Shown here one piece after another: positions 51,970 to 64,000 of a DNA stretch of 64,000 bases (positions are counted from its first letter, which is position 1; each line of letters opens with the position of its first letter). The position numbers were made by a program, and so were the translations under genes. The notes beneath the pieces were generated by a model that had not been told where the DNA came from, did no database searches, and was given only the letters and a program-made list of their open reading frames with translations. The DNA lies in assembly GCF_024584705.1 (NCBI RefSeq), contig NZ_CP097384.1:620001-684000 (forward strand). The letters run 5' to 3'. The DNA is from Blastopirellula sp. J2-11. GTDB taxonomy: Bacteria > Planctomycetota > Planctomycetia > Pirellulales > Pirellulaceae.

Positions 51970-53310
51970 TCACGAACGTCGCCGGCGGGAAGTAATCTGC
52001 TGCGCCAGGAAATGCCAGATCAGTCCGGCCGCGATCAGAAGGAGCCCCCATTGCCAAACCGCCGCATCGACCCAAAAGGGAAGCAGCAAGCAGATCGCCA
52101 ATCCGATCCAAGCGAAGACCGCCGGATAGAGTCGTTGCTTGCGCGTTAGACGCAGCGCCGCCAGATTGGTCAGCGCGTAGTAGATCAAAACCGTAAAGGC
52201 GCTGAATGACCAGGTTGTTTTTACATCACCGATCAGGACCAGCCCCATGACGATCGCCGCGACCAGCTGCACCGCCGCCGTCGGTGTCGTTTGAGCAGCG
52301 TTCAGCTGACCAAAGATCGCCGGCAGATCACGGCGACGTCCCATCGCCAGCACGACGCGCGACAGTCCCAATACCAGATTCAGCAAGACACCGGCCATTG
52401 CGGTGGTCGCTCCCAGCGCTAGGACAATCGCCAGCGGAGCGCCGCCAACTTGGCCCGCGACAACTTCGAGCGGAGCCCCTTGCGACAACGTTGCGCTCGC
52501 TAGTTGGTCAGCTCCCAAAACGCCGACCGCAACCAGTCCGATCAGCCAGTAAAAGGCCATGGCAATGAACAAGGTGACGATGATCGCGAGCGGGATCGTG
52601 CGTCGCGGGTTTTCGACTTCTTCCCCCAGCGTGGCGATTCGCCCATAGCCGGTGTAGGCGACAAACATCAATGCGACGGCCTGGATCAGTCCAAACGTGG
52701 AGGAGCGATCGGCGGTAACCGGAGAAAACATCGGTACAAATCGTGCGCTGCTGGCCAGCGCGGTCGGCAATGCGATGACAATCAGGAGGAGCAGCGCGAG
52801 CAGCGTGGTCGTCACGAGAATCGCGTTCGCCAGATTGCTGCGACGCATGCCGGTCAAAACGGCGGCGGTCACCAATAAGACGATCAGCAGACTGATCGGC
52901 AATCGCCACGCTGGAGCGTCGATTTGCAGCAAGTGGAGGAGATAACCAGAAAACCCGAGAGCCGCCGTCGCCGCCGACGCCGACTTGGCCGCGACAAACA
53001 TCCACCCGGCGAGAAAGCCGAGACAAGGGTGCAACCAGCGGTATCCATATTCATACGTCCCGCCGCTGACCGGATGTGCGGCCGCCAGCTGAGCGCTGCT
53101 AAGTCCATTACAAGTCGCCAATAACGCGGCCAGCGGAATCGCCAACAGCACGGCAGGGCCCGCCGCGCCGGCGGCAATGCCGACGCTGACAAAGATGCCG
53201 GTACCGATGATCGAACCAAGGCCAAGGAAGATCGCGCCGACGAGGCCGACCTCGCGTTGTAGACGAGGGGCGTTTGCTTTTGCGGTGGAAACAGGGGGGA
53301 CGTCGTTCAC
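51970..53310 (-). CDS. APC-family amino acid permease
   Basis: A membrane protein of about 446 residues with some 12-14 transmembrane helices, of the amino acid-polyamine-organocation family. The typical first block is LQREVGLVGAIFLGLGSIIG, then TGIFVSVGIAAGAAGPAVLL, and YTGYGRIATLGEEVENPRRT further on, a family motif. The N-terminal start is uncertain; GTG 53310 gives a start close to the conserved block but has no good ribosome binding site, and in-frame ATGs further upstream (for example 53460) would add non-conserved residues. Divergent from the dehydrogenase gene. Substrate unknown. Confidence 0.85.
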   Translation of the reverse strand: MNDVPPVSTAKANAPRLQREVGLVGAIFLGLGSIIGTGIFVSVGIAAGAAGPAVLLAIPLAALLATCNGLSSAQLAAAHPVSGGTYEYGYRWLHPCLGFLAGWMFVAAKSASAATAALGFSGYLLHLLQIDAPAWRLPISLLIVLLVTAAVLTGMRRSNLANAILVTTTLLALLLLIVIALPTALASSARFVPMFSPVTADRSSTFGLIQAVALMFVAYTGYGRIATLGEEVENPRRTIPLAIIVTLFIAMAFYWLIGLVAVGVLGADQLASATLSQGAPLEVVAGQVGGAPLAIVLALGATTAMAGVLLNLVLGLSRVVLAMGRRRDLPAIFGQLNAAQTTPTAAVQLVAAIVMGLVLIGDVKTTWSFSAFTVLIYYALTNLAALRLTRKQRLYPAVFAWIGLAICLLLPFWVDAAVWQWGLLLIAAGLIWHFLAQQITSRRRRS

Positions 53311-53578
53311 AAAGCGGCAGGGAGAGAAAGGAATCGTATCGAAAGTCACTCGCTTACTAAGGTACACGGCGGAAGTTGCGGACAAAACGGTGCGAGCGTG
53401 TTGGCGACGACCTGCCTGTGGCGAAAAAACAAAGAATAAAAGCAGGTTTCGCGCTGTCATAGCGCCGGCGGAAATCGGCGAAAAACAGCTGCTAGGCAAG
53501 ATTTTGGCCATGACGTAGTCGACCTCTCTCACGTTAGAATGCGGCAATCGAGCCCTGGATACTGCGAGGATTGACATC

Positions 53579-54505
53579 ATGAAGGTTTCACTGATTGGAC
53601 TTGGCAAAGTCGGTTCCGCCGTCGCGCATGCGATCGTGCTGAAGGGATTGGCGGATGAACTCGTGCTCGTATCGCGTCGTACCGAGATGGCCCGCTCGGA
53701 AGCGGATGACCTGAATCACGCCGCCGGGCTCGAAGAACATTCGGTCGATGTTCGCGCCGGCAGCGAGACGGATACGGCCGGCTCCGACGTCCTTTTGTAT
53801 TGCGACGCTTCGCAGAATAAGCTGACTGACGTCGATCGTTACAGCGCCGCACGCGGCAATCTCGAACGTCTGCGTGAGCGAATCCCGATCCTCGCCGCCG
53901 CTAGTCCGCAAGCGATTTGCGTGATGGTGACCAACCCGGTCGACGTGATGACCTGGTTCGCGTTGCAGTTGTCCGGCTTTCCGCTAGAACGCGTCTTTGG
54001 CGTCGGCACGTTGTTGGATACGGCGCGGCTGCGACGGCTCCTCTCCGAAAGATGGAGCGTGCATGCCAGCGACGTGCGAGCCTATGTCATCGGCGAACAT
54101 GGCGAAGACCAGGTCGCGTCGTTCAGCAGCGCTTCGCTGGGGGGAGAATCGATGAAGCCGAGCGACGATCTCGCATCGCTCGCACGTCAAGCGGCCGAAT
54201 CGGCCGGCAAGATCTATCGTACTCGCGGTTTCACCAACTATGGGATCGCCGGCGCGACGATGATGATTCTTGAATCGATCCGCAACAATCGCCGCCGCAC
54301 AGCGCCGGTCAGCATGCGGATTAACAACTACTATGGAGTGAGCGACGTTTGTCTCTCGCTGCCGGCGGTGATCGGGCGCCGCGGGATAGAACGCGTGCTG
54401 CGACCCGAACTGAACGAAGCGGAGCAGGCGACGTTTCATCGCGGCGCTGTCCGGATTGGGGAAGTGATTCAAACGTTGGCGCCCTCGCTGGCCGCTGCGT
54501 CGTAA
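53579..54505 (+). CDS. Lactate/malate dehydrogenase-family protein
   Basis: A 308-residue NAD-dependent 2-hydroxyacid dehydrogenase of the LDH/MDH superfamily. The Rossmann motif MKVSLIGLGKVGSAVAHAIV is at residues 1-20. TNPVDVMTWFAL and GVGTLLDTARLRRLL are conserved LDH/MDH blocks, and AYVIGEHGEDQVASFSS carries the catalytic His. The mobile loop that normally fixes substrate choice reads SQNKLTDVDRYSAARGN and lacks the usual GxxR pattern, so specificity is uncertain. GAGGA precedes the ATG. It converges on the sensor kinase with a 14-base gap. Confidence 0.88.
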   Translation: MKVSLIGLGKVGSAVAHAIVLKGLADELVLVSRRTEMARSEADDLNHAAGLEEHSVDVRAGSETDTAGSDVLLYCDASQNKLTDVDRYSAARGNLERLRERIPILAAASPQAICVMVTNPVDVMTWFALQLSGFPLERVFGVGTLLDTARLRRLLSERWSVHASDVRAYVIGEHGEDQVASFSSASLGGESMKPSDDLASLARQAAESAGKIYRTRGFTNYGIAGATMMILESIRNNRRRTAPVSMRINNYYGVSDVCLSLPAVIGRRGIERVLRPELNEAEQATFHRGAVRIGEVIQTLAPSLAAAS

Positions 54506-54519
54506 ACGGCGCGAAGCCG

Positions 54520-58944
<4,425 letters not shown>

Positions 58945-59094
58945 AATCGAATCTCAACGTGGGTAGGAACCGCCAACAACAGGGCAGGTGGGCAACAGAA
59001 GAGTATTCGGCTTTATGCTATCGTATGCTCCGCAAAGCTGACAACCAATGGACGTTTCGGAGAGAGCGGAAAGTTGCCGCATCTGATGTCGGAA

Positions 59095-59131
59095 CAAAAA
59101 CAGCCGCGCCTTATGGTGGAGGAGCGGCTGT
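59095..59131 (-). terminator. Intrinsic terminator of the HEAT-repeat gene
   Basis: On the minus strand ACAGCCGC (complement of 59124-59131) pairs with GCGGCTGT (complement of 59100-59107) and is followed by TTTTT (complement of 59095-59099). It lies 30 bases past the stop at 59161. Confidence 0.8.
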
Positions 59132-59160
59132 TCGATCCGTTCGTATCCCGTGTCGCCGCG

Positions 59161-60885
59161 CTATTGCACTTTGGCCAGGGCCTGTGTAGCCGCGGCGCGA
59201 ACCGCATCCGACTTGTCGTCACTCGCCGCTTTCGACAAAGCGTCTTTGGCGGTAGCGGCTTGTTTGCCGAACATGCCAAGCGCCTTGGCCGCTTCTAAGC
59301 GAACCAAGTCGCTTCCCGTCGTCAGGGCGGCGGCCAGAACCGTCGTCGCTTTGGCGGCGGCTGGGCTGGAGGGATCGATGTGAGCAATCGCCCAACCGGC
59401 GGCGACCTTGGTAAACTCGCCATCGCTATCTAGCAACGGGACGATCTGGGGGATCGACGGCTTCGCGGCCGGGCCGATGCTGCCGAGAGCGTAAAGTGCG
59501 CTTTGTTGCAAACCGGCGCTAGGGCTAGCAAGGAACTTGGTGATCGCTTCTGTGGCCGGAGCGGCCGCCGCGCCAAGTCCGCCCAGGACCATCATCGTTT
59601 CGCTTTGGACCTGGCCATCGGTAACTTTCAAAGTCTCGATCAAGGCCGGAATCGCTGCTTTAGCGTCAGGACCAAGCTGACGGAGGATCGCCAACGCATG
59701 CATCCGCAACCCTTCGATTTCCAGGGCTTTCACCAGACGCGGCGTCGCGCTTGGGCCCAGCTTGACAATTGCTTCACGAATGTTGACCACGACCGTCGGA
59801 TCGGCGTCGGAGAGCGCTTTCAGCAAAGCCGGCGCGACCAGTTCGCGAGGCGCTTCGAGTTCCGTAAGGCAGCGAGCGGCTGCGGCGCGAACGTTGGCGT
59901 TTTTGTTTTTCATCCCTTTAACAAGATCTTCGACGGCATGTTTGACCGCTTCGGCGTCTTCGGGATGGATGCGAGCAATCGCCCATTCACCCAGCATGTG
60001 CATGAATTCGTCGTCCGAGTTGGCGGCCGATTCCAGGGCCGGCTGGGCGGCGACATCTTTGATGACGCCGAGCGCATAAGCCGAAGCGTATCGAACGGCG
60101 ACCGAATCGTCTCCTTCTAAGCTAGCGGCCAATTGGCCAACCGCGGCCTTGGCGCCGGGGCCGATCTCTCCCAATGCGACGGCAGCTTGCATCCGCGTTT
60201 CTGGATCTTTGTGCGACTTCAGCACTTCGGCCAGGTTGGGCGAGGCGCTCTCGGCTTCGGGGCCCATCTCGCCGGCGATCAAGCAGGCCCAATAGGCGCC
60301 CCGTTCGGTCAGCAAAGCTTTTTTCAGAACGGGCAACGATTTTTTGCCTGCTTCGGCCAACGTGTGCAGCGCCGGAACGACGACGCTGGGGTCGGCGTCA
60401 TCCAAGATTTTGGCGATCAGCGGCAATGTTTCATTGGGATCGGTCGGCAACTTGCGAACGGCCCCCATCGCGGCGCGGCGGACGATCGCTTCTTTGTCAG
60501 TGATTTTCTTGATCAGCGCCGGGACGGCCGGAAGCGCTTTTTCGCCGATCTCGCCGATCGCATAAGCGCTGTAGGCTCGCACTTCGGCGTCGGGATCATC
60601 GAGGCCTTTGGTCAACGCATCTAGCGCTGGCGCTGCGGCTGCTTCGTATTCGGCGAGAGCACGGGCGGAATGCCAACGTAGTTCGGCGTCTTTGCTTCCC
60701 ATCGCCGTAATCAAAGCGGGAACCGCTTTGTCGGCCGCTTCGGGATGAAGCGCCAGCGCGTCGGCCGCGGCGACCGCGTCTGCGCCTTCGCTCGACAGTT
60801 TCTTGATCGAATCGGCAGCGTCAGCCCAAGCGACCGAAGCGACTGCCAAAGGCAGGGCCACGGACAACAATAGTCGTTTGTACAT
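59161..60885 (-). CDS. Exported HEAT-repeat protein
   Basis: A 574-residue protein with a signal peptide (residues 1-22, LLLSVALPLAVASVAWADAA) and then about 14 HEAT repeats of 36-40 residues, each a helix pair with the D-x-x-V-R-x-x-A-x-x-A-L pattern, for example DDPDAEVRAYSAYAIGEIGE and SDDKSDAVRAAATQALAKVQ near the end. HEAT arrays bind proteins or peptides by their concave surface; the partner is unknown. No catalytic residues. Gene 92 bases after the exported protein at 60978, same strand; an intrinsic terminator follows. Confidence 0.88.
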   Translation of the reverse strand: MYKRLLLSVALPLAVASVAWADAADSIKKLSSEGADAVAAADALALHPEAADKAVPALITAMGSKDAELRWHSARALAEYEAAAAPALDALTKGLDDPDAEVRAYSAYAIGEIGEKALPAVPALIKKITDKEAIVRRAAMGAVRKLPTDPNETLPLIAKILDDADPSVVVPALHTLAEAGKKSLPVLKKALLTERGAYWACLIAGEMGPEAESASPNLAEVLKSHKDPETRMQAAVALGEIGPGAKAAVGQLAASLEGDDSVAVRYASAYALGVIKDVAAQPALESAANSDDEFMHMLGEWAIARIHPEDAEAVKHAVEDLVKGMKNKNANVRAAAARCLTELEAPRELVAPALLKALSDADPTVVVNIREAIVKLGPSATPRLVKALEIEGLRMHALAILRQLGPDAKAAIPALIETLKVTDGQVQSETMMVLGGLGAAAAPATEAITKFLASPSAGLQQSALYALGSIGPAAKPSIPQIVPLLDSDGEFTKVAAGWAIAHIDPSSPAAAKATTVLAAALTTGSDLVRLEAAKALGMFGKQAATAKDALSKAASDDKSDAVRAAATQALAKVQ

Positions 60886-60977
60886 TGCAAGCTCCGCAGA
60901 AAAGTACGTCGGTTGCGACGATGGTTTTGGAGAAGGAGATCGGAAGATGAGAGTGGAGAGCGTAGGCCGTCGGACGG

Positions 60978-61613
60978 TTAGCCAGACGGGAACTGGGCGT
61001 CGTAAACCAGCGATTTCATGAAGTTGCTGGCGTCGACAAAGTCTTGCGGAGAGTATTCGCGAATTCGTATCTTCAGTTCGTCGAACATCGAATCGGCGGT
61101 GCCGGTGACGTTGCGGTATTCGTCCACATTGGCGTAAGAACCTTCACGAGCACGCATTGCGAACGCCAAGTTCAGCTTCTCGCGGTATTCGTCATACGGC
61201 TTGTCGGTCAGGATGAACGGCCAGTTGATTTCGCCGGTCAGCGGATCCAACTGCGACGCGGCCAAGCGTTGCGGAGCTCGCTCTTGATTGAAGCGGAACA
61301 GCTGTTCGCTGGTCGGTTTCGGGCCTGCCTTTTCGGCGCGGTATTCATCGTTGCGGCGCCGCATCTCGAAATAGACCTGTTGGGCCCGGTTTCGATTTTC
61401 AATGTACTGACTGCGCGCTTCTTCGATGTCGATCGCGGCGCGGGCCGTGTTGAGGTTGTACTCACCTTGAGCGCGGACGATGTCCGCCAGGCCGCGTGCC
61501 TGACTTTCCGCGACGGTCGCAGCTTTGGCGCCGGTGTTGTAGTACCACTGGGCCGACGCATTTTGAGCGACCGCCGACGCAATGCCGATAGCTAGAATTA
61601 GTCGAAGCGACAT
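60978..61613 (-). CDS. Exported hypothetical protein, helix-rich
   Basis: A 211-residue protein with a signal peptide (LRLILAIGIASAVAQNASAQ, residues 3-22). The mature part has a long helical/coiled-coil-prone stretch at about 35-110, rich in Arg, Glu and Ala (IEEARSQYIENRNRAQQVYF), and a C-terminal compact region (WPFILTDKPYDEYREKLNLA). No Cys in the mature protein. It precedes the HEAT-repeat gene by 92 bases in the same direction and may act with it in the periplasm. No known family assigned. Confidence 0.65.
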   Translation of the reverse strand: MSLRLILAIGIASAVAQNASAQWYYNTGAKAATVAESQARGLADIVRAQGEYNLNTARAAIDIEEARSQYIENRNRAQQVYFEMRRRNDEYRAEKAGPKPTSEQLFRFNQERAPQRLAASQLDPLTGEINWPFILTDKPYDEYREKLNLAFAMRAREGSYANVDEYRNVTGTADSMFDELKIRIREYSPQDFVDASNFMKSLVYDAQFPSG

Positions 61614-61804
61614 GACGCATCCCTCGATTAAGTCGAATACGATTCAGTGAAACTGGATCGCGAGATAAGCTTTGGGGAAATAGGATGTCTTCGCGGTTTG
61701 CGAAAACATCATTTCCAGAATAGCCGATACGACGTCGAAAGCAACAAACCGGGCCTAAAACCCGCTTTTGCATCCCCCCCGACAATATCGGGCCATTTCT
61801 CGGA

Positions 61805-62233
61805 CTAACTGGCCAAAAACCTATTCAGCTTCTGGGCCAAGCGAGGCCAGTTCCCCTGCTTTGTCTCACATTCCCACACGATCAGCGTTTTCCACCCCAG
61901 TTTTCGCAGTGATTTTAGGCTTTGGCGGTCACGCTGTTGATTCCTGCTTAATTTCTTACGCCAATAGTCAGCGTTCTGTTTCGGTAAAGGGCGTCGTCCT
62001 CTGGCGCAGTCATGCTGATGCCAAAAGCACCCATGTACGAAAATTACTTTCCTGCGACCGGGGAAAGTCAAATCGGGGCTCCCCGGCAAGTCGCGACGAC
62101 CCAGCCGAAAGCGGTAGCCCAAGCGATGCGCCAAGCTGCGGACAATCCGCTCTGGCCGAGTATCGCTCGAACGAACTCGCCGCATTATTTCGCTGCGAGT
62201 TTCGGAATCAAAAATATCGGTCGAGCGGGACAT
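61805..62233 (-). CDS. vsr: Very-short-patch (Vsr) mismatch endonuclease
   Basis: A 142-residue DNA mismatch endonuclease that nicks next to T-G mismatches left by deamination of 5-methylcytosine. The family block is complete: SRSTDIFDSETRSEIMRRVR, RRDLPGSPDLTFPGRRKVIF (metal Asp), then VHGCFWHQHDC with conserved Cys and His for zinc, and KTLIVWECE toward the end. ATG 62233 is preferred to an upstream opening that overlaps the Dcm coding region. The Dcm gene ends 5 bases upstream, a common Dcm-Vsr pairing. Confidence 0.93.
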   Translation of the reverse strand: MSRSTDIFDSETRSEIMRRVRSSDTRPERIVRSLAHRLGYRFRLGRRDLPGSPDLTFPGRRKVIFVHGCFWHQHDCARGRRPLPKQNADYWRKKLSRNQQRDRQSLKSLRKLGWKTLIVWECETKQGNWPRLAQKLNRFLAS

Positions 62234-62238
62234 TCGCG

Positions 62239-63396
62239 CTACCGGCAAAAGAGTTCCAACTGACGCGGGGAGATACATTCGGCCGCCAGACGGTTCAGAT
62301 AGTTCTCGCCGATCCAGGTCAGCACGCTCGAACAGACGGCGTCGCCGAATCCAAATAACGCGTCGTTGTTCGATCCGCTGATCGTAAATTCGCCGGCGCC
62401 CATCAGTCGAGCGCATTCACGCGGGGTCAACAGACGGACCGCATAGCGACCGTAGCCTGCTTTGAACAGGATCTGGCGTCCGCTGCCTCCTTTGGGCGTT
62501 CGCAGGCAGCCGGCCAGCCCGTCGGTTCGCATCTCGGCCATCGAGCGCTTCTCACCATCGGCGGCGCGGCGGACGCGGCGAAAGACGGCTCCATACGTCC
62601 AGCGGCGGCGAGCGATCATCGCATCGGCGTCCGCGCGATGACGCGGACTCATCTGGTTGAGCAAGTATTCGGCGCGTTCGTCAGACCACCAAGCCGGATC
62701 GTCATCGGCCAGTTTCTCTAAGATGTCGGCCAGCTTCTGGGGACTCGCGGTTGGCGGAGCAGGCAAGCTGGCGCAGCTCCAGATGATCTCGGGATGGCGC
62801 TGGATGAAATCGACCAGGCTCGGCGGGCGAAGCGGCGAAGGGGTCAACAGCTCAGGTGCGATCGTCTCGTCATCATCGACCGCTTTGGCGATCACAAACA
62901 GGCGTAGACGGCTTTGCGGCGTGAACCATTTGGCGTCAAGCATGACCGGGTCGACGCGATAGCCGAGTTCGTTCAGCGCGGTCAGCACCGCGGCGAAGTC
63001 GGCGCCTCCGTGCGAGTTGAGCAGCCCTGGGACGTTTTCAAGCAGTACGAGCGGCGGCCGGCGGCCGCCAAGTCGCTTGAGTATGTCAAAGAAGCCCCAG
63101 AACGCCGAAGACTGAGCGCCTTTTAGGCCTTTGCGTCCTCCGGCCAGCGAGAGATCGGTGCAGGGGAATGAGGCCGTTGCGAGCGTTACGTCAGGGATCG
63201 TCGCCGCATCCAATTGGTGGACGTCACCCAGCGCGAAAGCTTCGTCGGCTCCAAAGTGCGCTTCGTATTGGCGATGTTTGGCGGCGTCGATGTCATTGGC
63301 GAAGAGAACCTCCCAGTCGGCGCGCTCGAGTCCAAGACGGACGAGACCAATGCCGGCGAAGAATTCGGCGAACGTGCGCGGCGCTGGTGCGGACAT
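62239..63396 (-). CDS. DNA (cytosine-5) methyltransferase
   Basis: A 385-residue C5 cytosine methyltransferase. Motif I is FAEFFAGIGLVRLGLERADW, motif IV is LATASFPCTDLSLAGGRKGL (Pro-Cys nucleophile followed by Thr, where Gln is common), motif VI is PLVLLENVPGLLNSHGG (ENV), and motif VIII includes DAKWFTPQSRLRLFVIAKA. Late motifs IX and X are seen in LRTPKGGSGRQILFK and GFGDAVCSSVLTWIGENYL. The target site cannot be read from sequence. Vsr follows 5 bases later. No restriction endonuclease is recognised between here and the window edge. Confidence 0.92.
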   Translation of the reverse strand: MSAPAPRTFAEFFAGIGLVRLGLERADWEVLFANDIDAAKHRQYEAHFGADEAFALGDVHQLDAATIPDVTLATASFPCTDLSLAGGRKGLKGAQSSAFWGFFDILKRLGGRRPPLVLLENVPGLLNSHGGADFAAVLTALNELGYRVDPVMLDAKWFTPQSRLRLFVIAKAVDDDETIAPELLTPSPLRPPSLVDFIQRHPEIIWSCASLPAPPTASPQKLADILEKLADDDPAWWSDERAEYLLNQMSPRHRADADAMIARRRWTYGAVFRRVRRAADGEKRSMAEMRTDGLAGCLRTPKGGSGRQILFKAGYGRYAVRLLTPRECARLMGAGEFTISGSNNDALFGFGDAVCSSVLTWIGENYLNRLAAECISPRQLELFCR

Positions 63397-63520
63397 AATC
63401 GACTTCCGATGTCAAAGCGAAGCAAGAGGCCGCATTATCGCCGAGATCCGCGAAATGCTCAATCGTCCGCCAGCAGGGAAGGCTGACGTTTTATCCTCCA
63501 CAGATGGAGCGGGAACCGCG

Positions 63521-64000
63521 CTATCCTTTGCTGCCGGAGTAGATCTCGGCGTATTCAATCACCCAGACATCGATGTAATTGGTGAATGCGTCGATGTCGG
63601 CTTCCCCCAATTTCTCGAAGTAGTTGCGATTGAAGGTCTCTTTGTTGCGTATCGCGCCTTTGGCGGTCAGCTCAAGGACGTGAACGGACGAATAAGGACG
63701 AATCGTCATTTCCAGCCGGCTATACAAACTGCGGCGTTTGCCGCCGGTCAAGTCAAGGTCGTCGCGATAACAAGCGGCGCCCCAACCTCGTTCGCCAAAG
63801 ATCGTCTCGGTTTGAAAACCAGGAAAATGATTGGGCAACGTGCTGACGCACTTTTCGATGTAGTCCGAGAGTTGCAGGCGCAATTTGCTGTGCAGTTCGC
63901 GACATTCTTCTTCGCTCAGCGTTTGAGCGCGGAGCGCTTCGGTGCGAGCGGAGCTCCGTTTTTCGCCTCGTTGGATCGCTTTTTTCAGGCGGTCTTCAAA
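63521..64000 (-). CDS. C-terminal part of an unrecognised protein, cut by the window edge
   Basis: At least 159 residues, open through position 64000 on the minus strand. The visible N-terminal side is charged and helix-like (LKKAIQRGEKRSSARTEALR), then comes a compact region with GERGWGAACYRDDLDLTGGK, RSLYSRLEMTIRPYSSVHVL and YIDVWVIEYAEIYSG. No family was recognised. It lies 124 bases upstream of the Dcm gene in the same direction. Whether it belongs with the methylation genes cannot be told. Confidence 0.75.
   Translation of the reverse strand, partial: FEDRLKKAIQRGEKRSSARTEALRAQTLSEEECRELHSKLRLQLSDYIEKCVSTLPNHFPGFQTETIFGERGWGAACYRDDLDLTGGKRRSLYSRLEMTIRPYSSVHVLELTAKGAIRNKETFNRNYFEKLGEADIDAFTNYIDVWVIEYAEIYSGSKG

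Overview
The window reads as a chromosomal stretch of a planctomycete, most likely Pirellulales (Blastopirellula-like). This is inferred from four DUF1559 pseudopilin-like genes each paired with a small lipoprotein, an ECF sigma factor beside a FecR/LamG protein, an ECF sigma factor followed by a Ser/Thr kinase, a sulfatase, Tat-exported sugar-related enzymes, a split Tad locus and an HTTM protein. No rRNA, tRNA, CRISPR array or intact insertion sequence was seen. The base composition looks even, so there is no obvious recently acquired island.

Layout. 0-4.8 kb: a minus-strand stress operon (AhpD-like peroxidase, DUF417 membrane protein, DUF1348 protein, start of an exported protein) faces a divergent GAF/sigma-54 activator. 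Three ACGA-N4-TCGT sites and a sigma-54-like promoter lie between them, and an AraC regulator follows. 5.1-11.6 kb: two DUF1559/lipoprotein pairs around an ECF-FecR pair, with a 20-bp tandem repeat tract at 7.08-7.28 kb. 12.3-14.2 kb: Kup potassium transporter. 14.3-21.0 kb: a five-gene minus-strand operon, probably for sugar-acid catabolism (Gfo/Idh oxidoreductase, Na+/solute symporter, enolase-superfamily dehydratase, ceramidase-like hydrolase, DHDPS-like aldolase), behind a promoter with two TTGGYGCCAA operators. 21.3-25.4 kb: two further DUF1559/lipoprotein pairs and a GntR regulator with two winged-helix domains. 25.5-29.7 kb: peroxiredoxin, sulfatase, DUF1223 protein and a methyltransferase.

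29.7-36.5 kb: a Tad-type secretion block (tadZ, tadA, tadB, tadC, two TadE-like and one TadG-like protein) with no pilin, secretin or prepilin peptidase nearby. 36.9-40.7 kb: a FemAB/GNAT-like acyltransferase, an HTTM/partner pair and an exported proline-rich repeat protein. 41.1-46.2 kb: ECF sigma factor, TPR kinase, exported barrel-like protein and a small membrane protein. A 175-bp palindromic MITE-like element at 46.15-46.33 kb carries the stop codons of both flanking genes. 46.3-51.2 kb: orphan DNA adenine/cytosine-N4 methyltransferase, sialidase-fold protein, MarR regulator and a flavin-dependent halogenase-family oxidoreductase. 51.2-52.0 kb: a repeat-filled spacer sharing three repeat types with the 6.7-7.4 kb spacer.

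52-64 kb: APC permease, lactate/malate dehydrogenase-family protein, a 1474-residue hybrid sensor kinase, a HEAT-repeat protein, an exported hypothetical protein, a Vsr-Dcm pair and a gene running off the right edge. The most notable systems are the sigma-54 stress locus with its triple operator, the MITE between convergent genes, the repeat family linking two distant spacers, the double-winged-helix GntR regulator encoded with a DUF1559 pair, and the ceramidase-like enzyme inside a sugar-acid operon.
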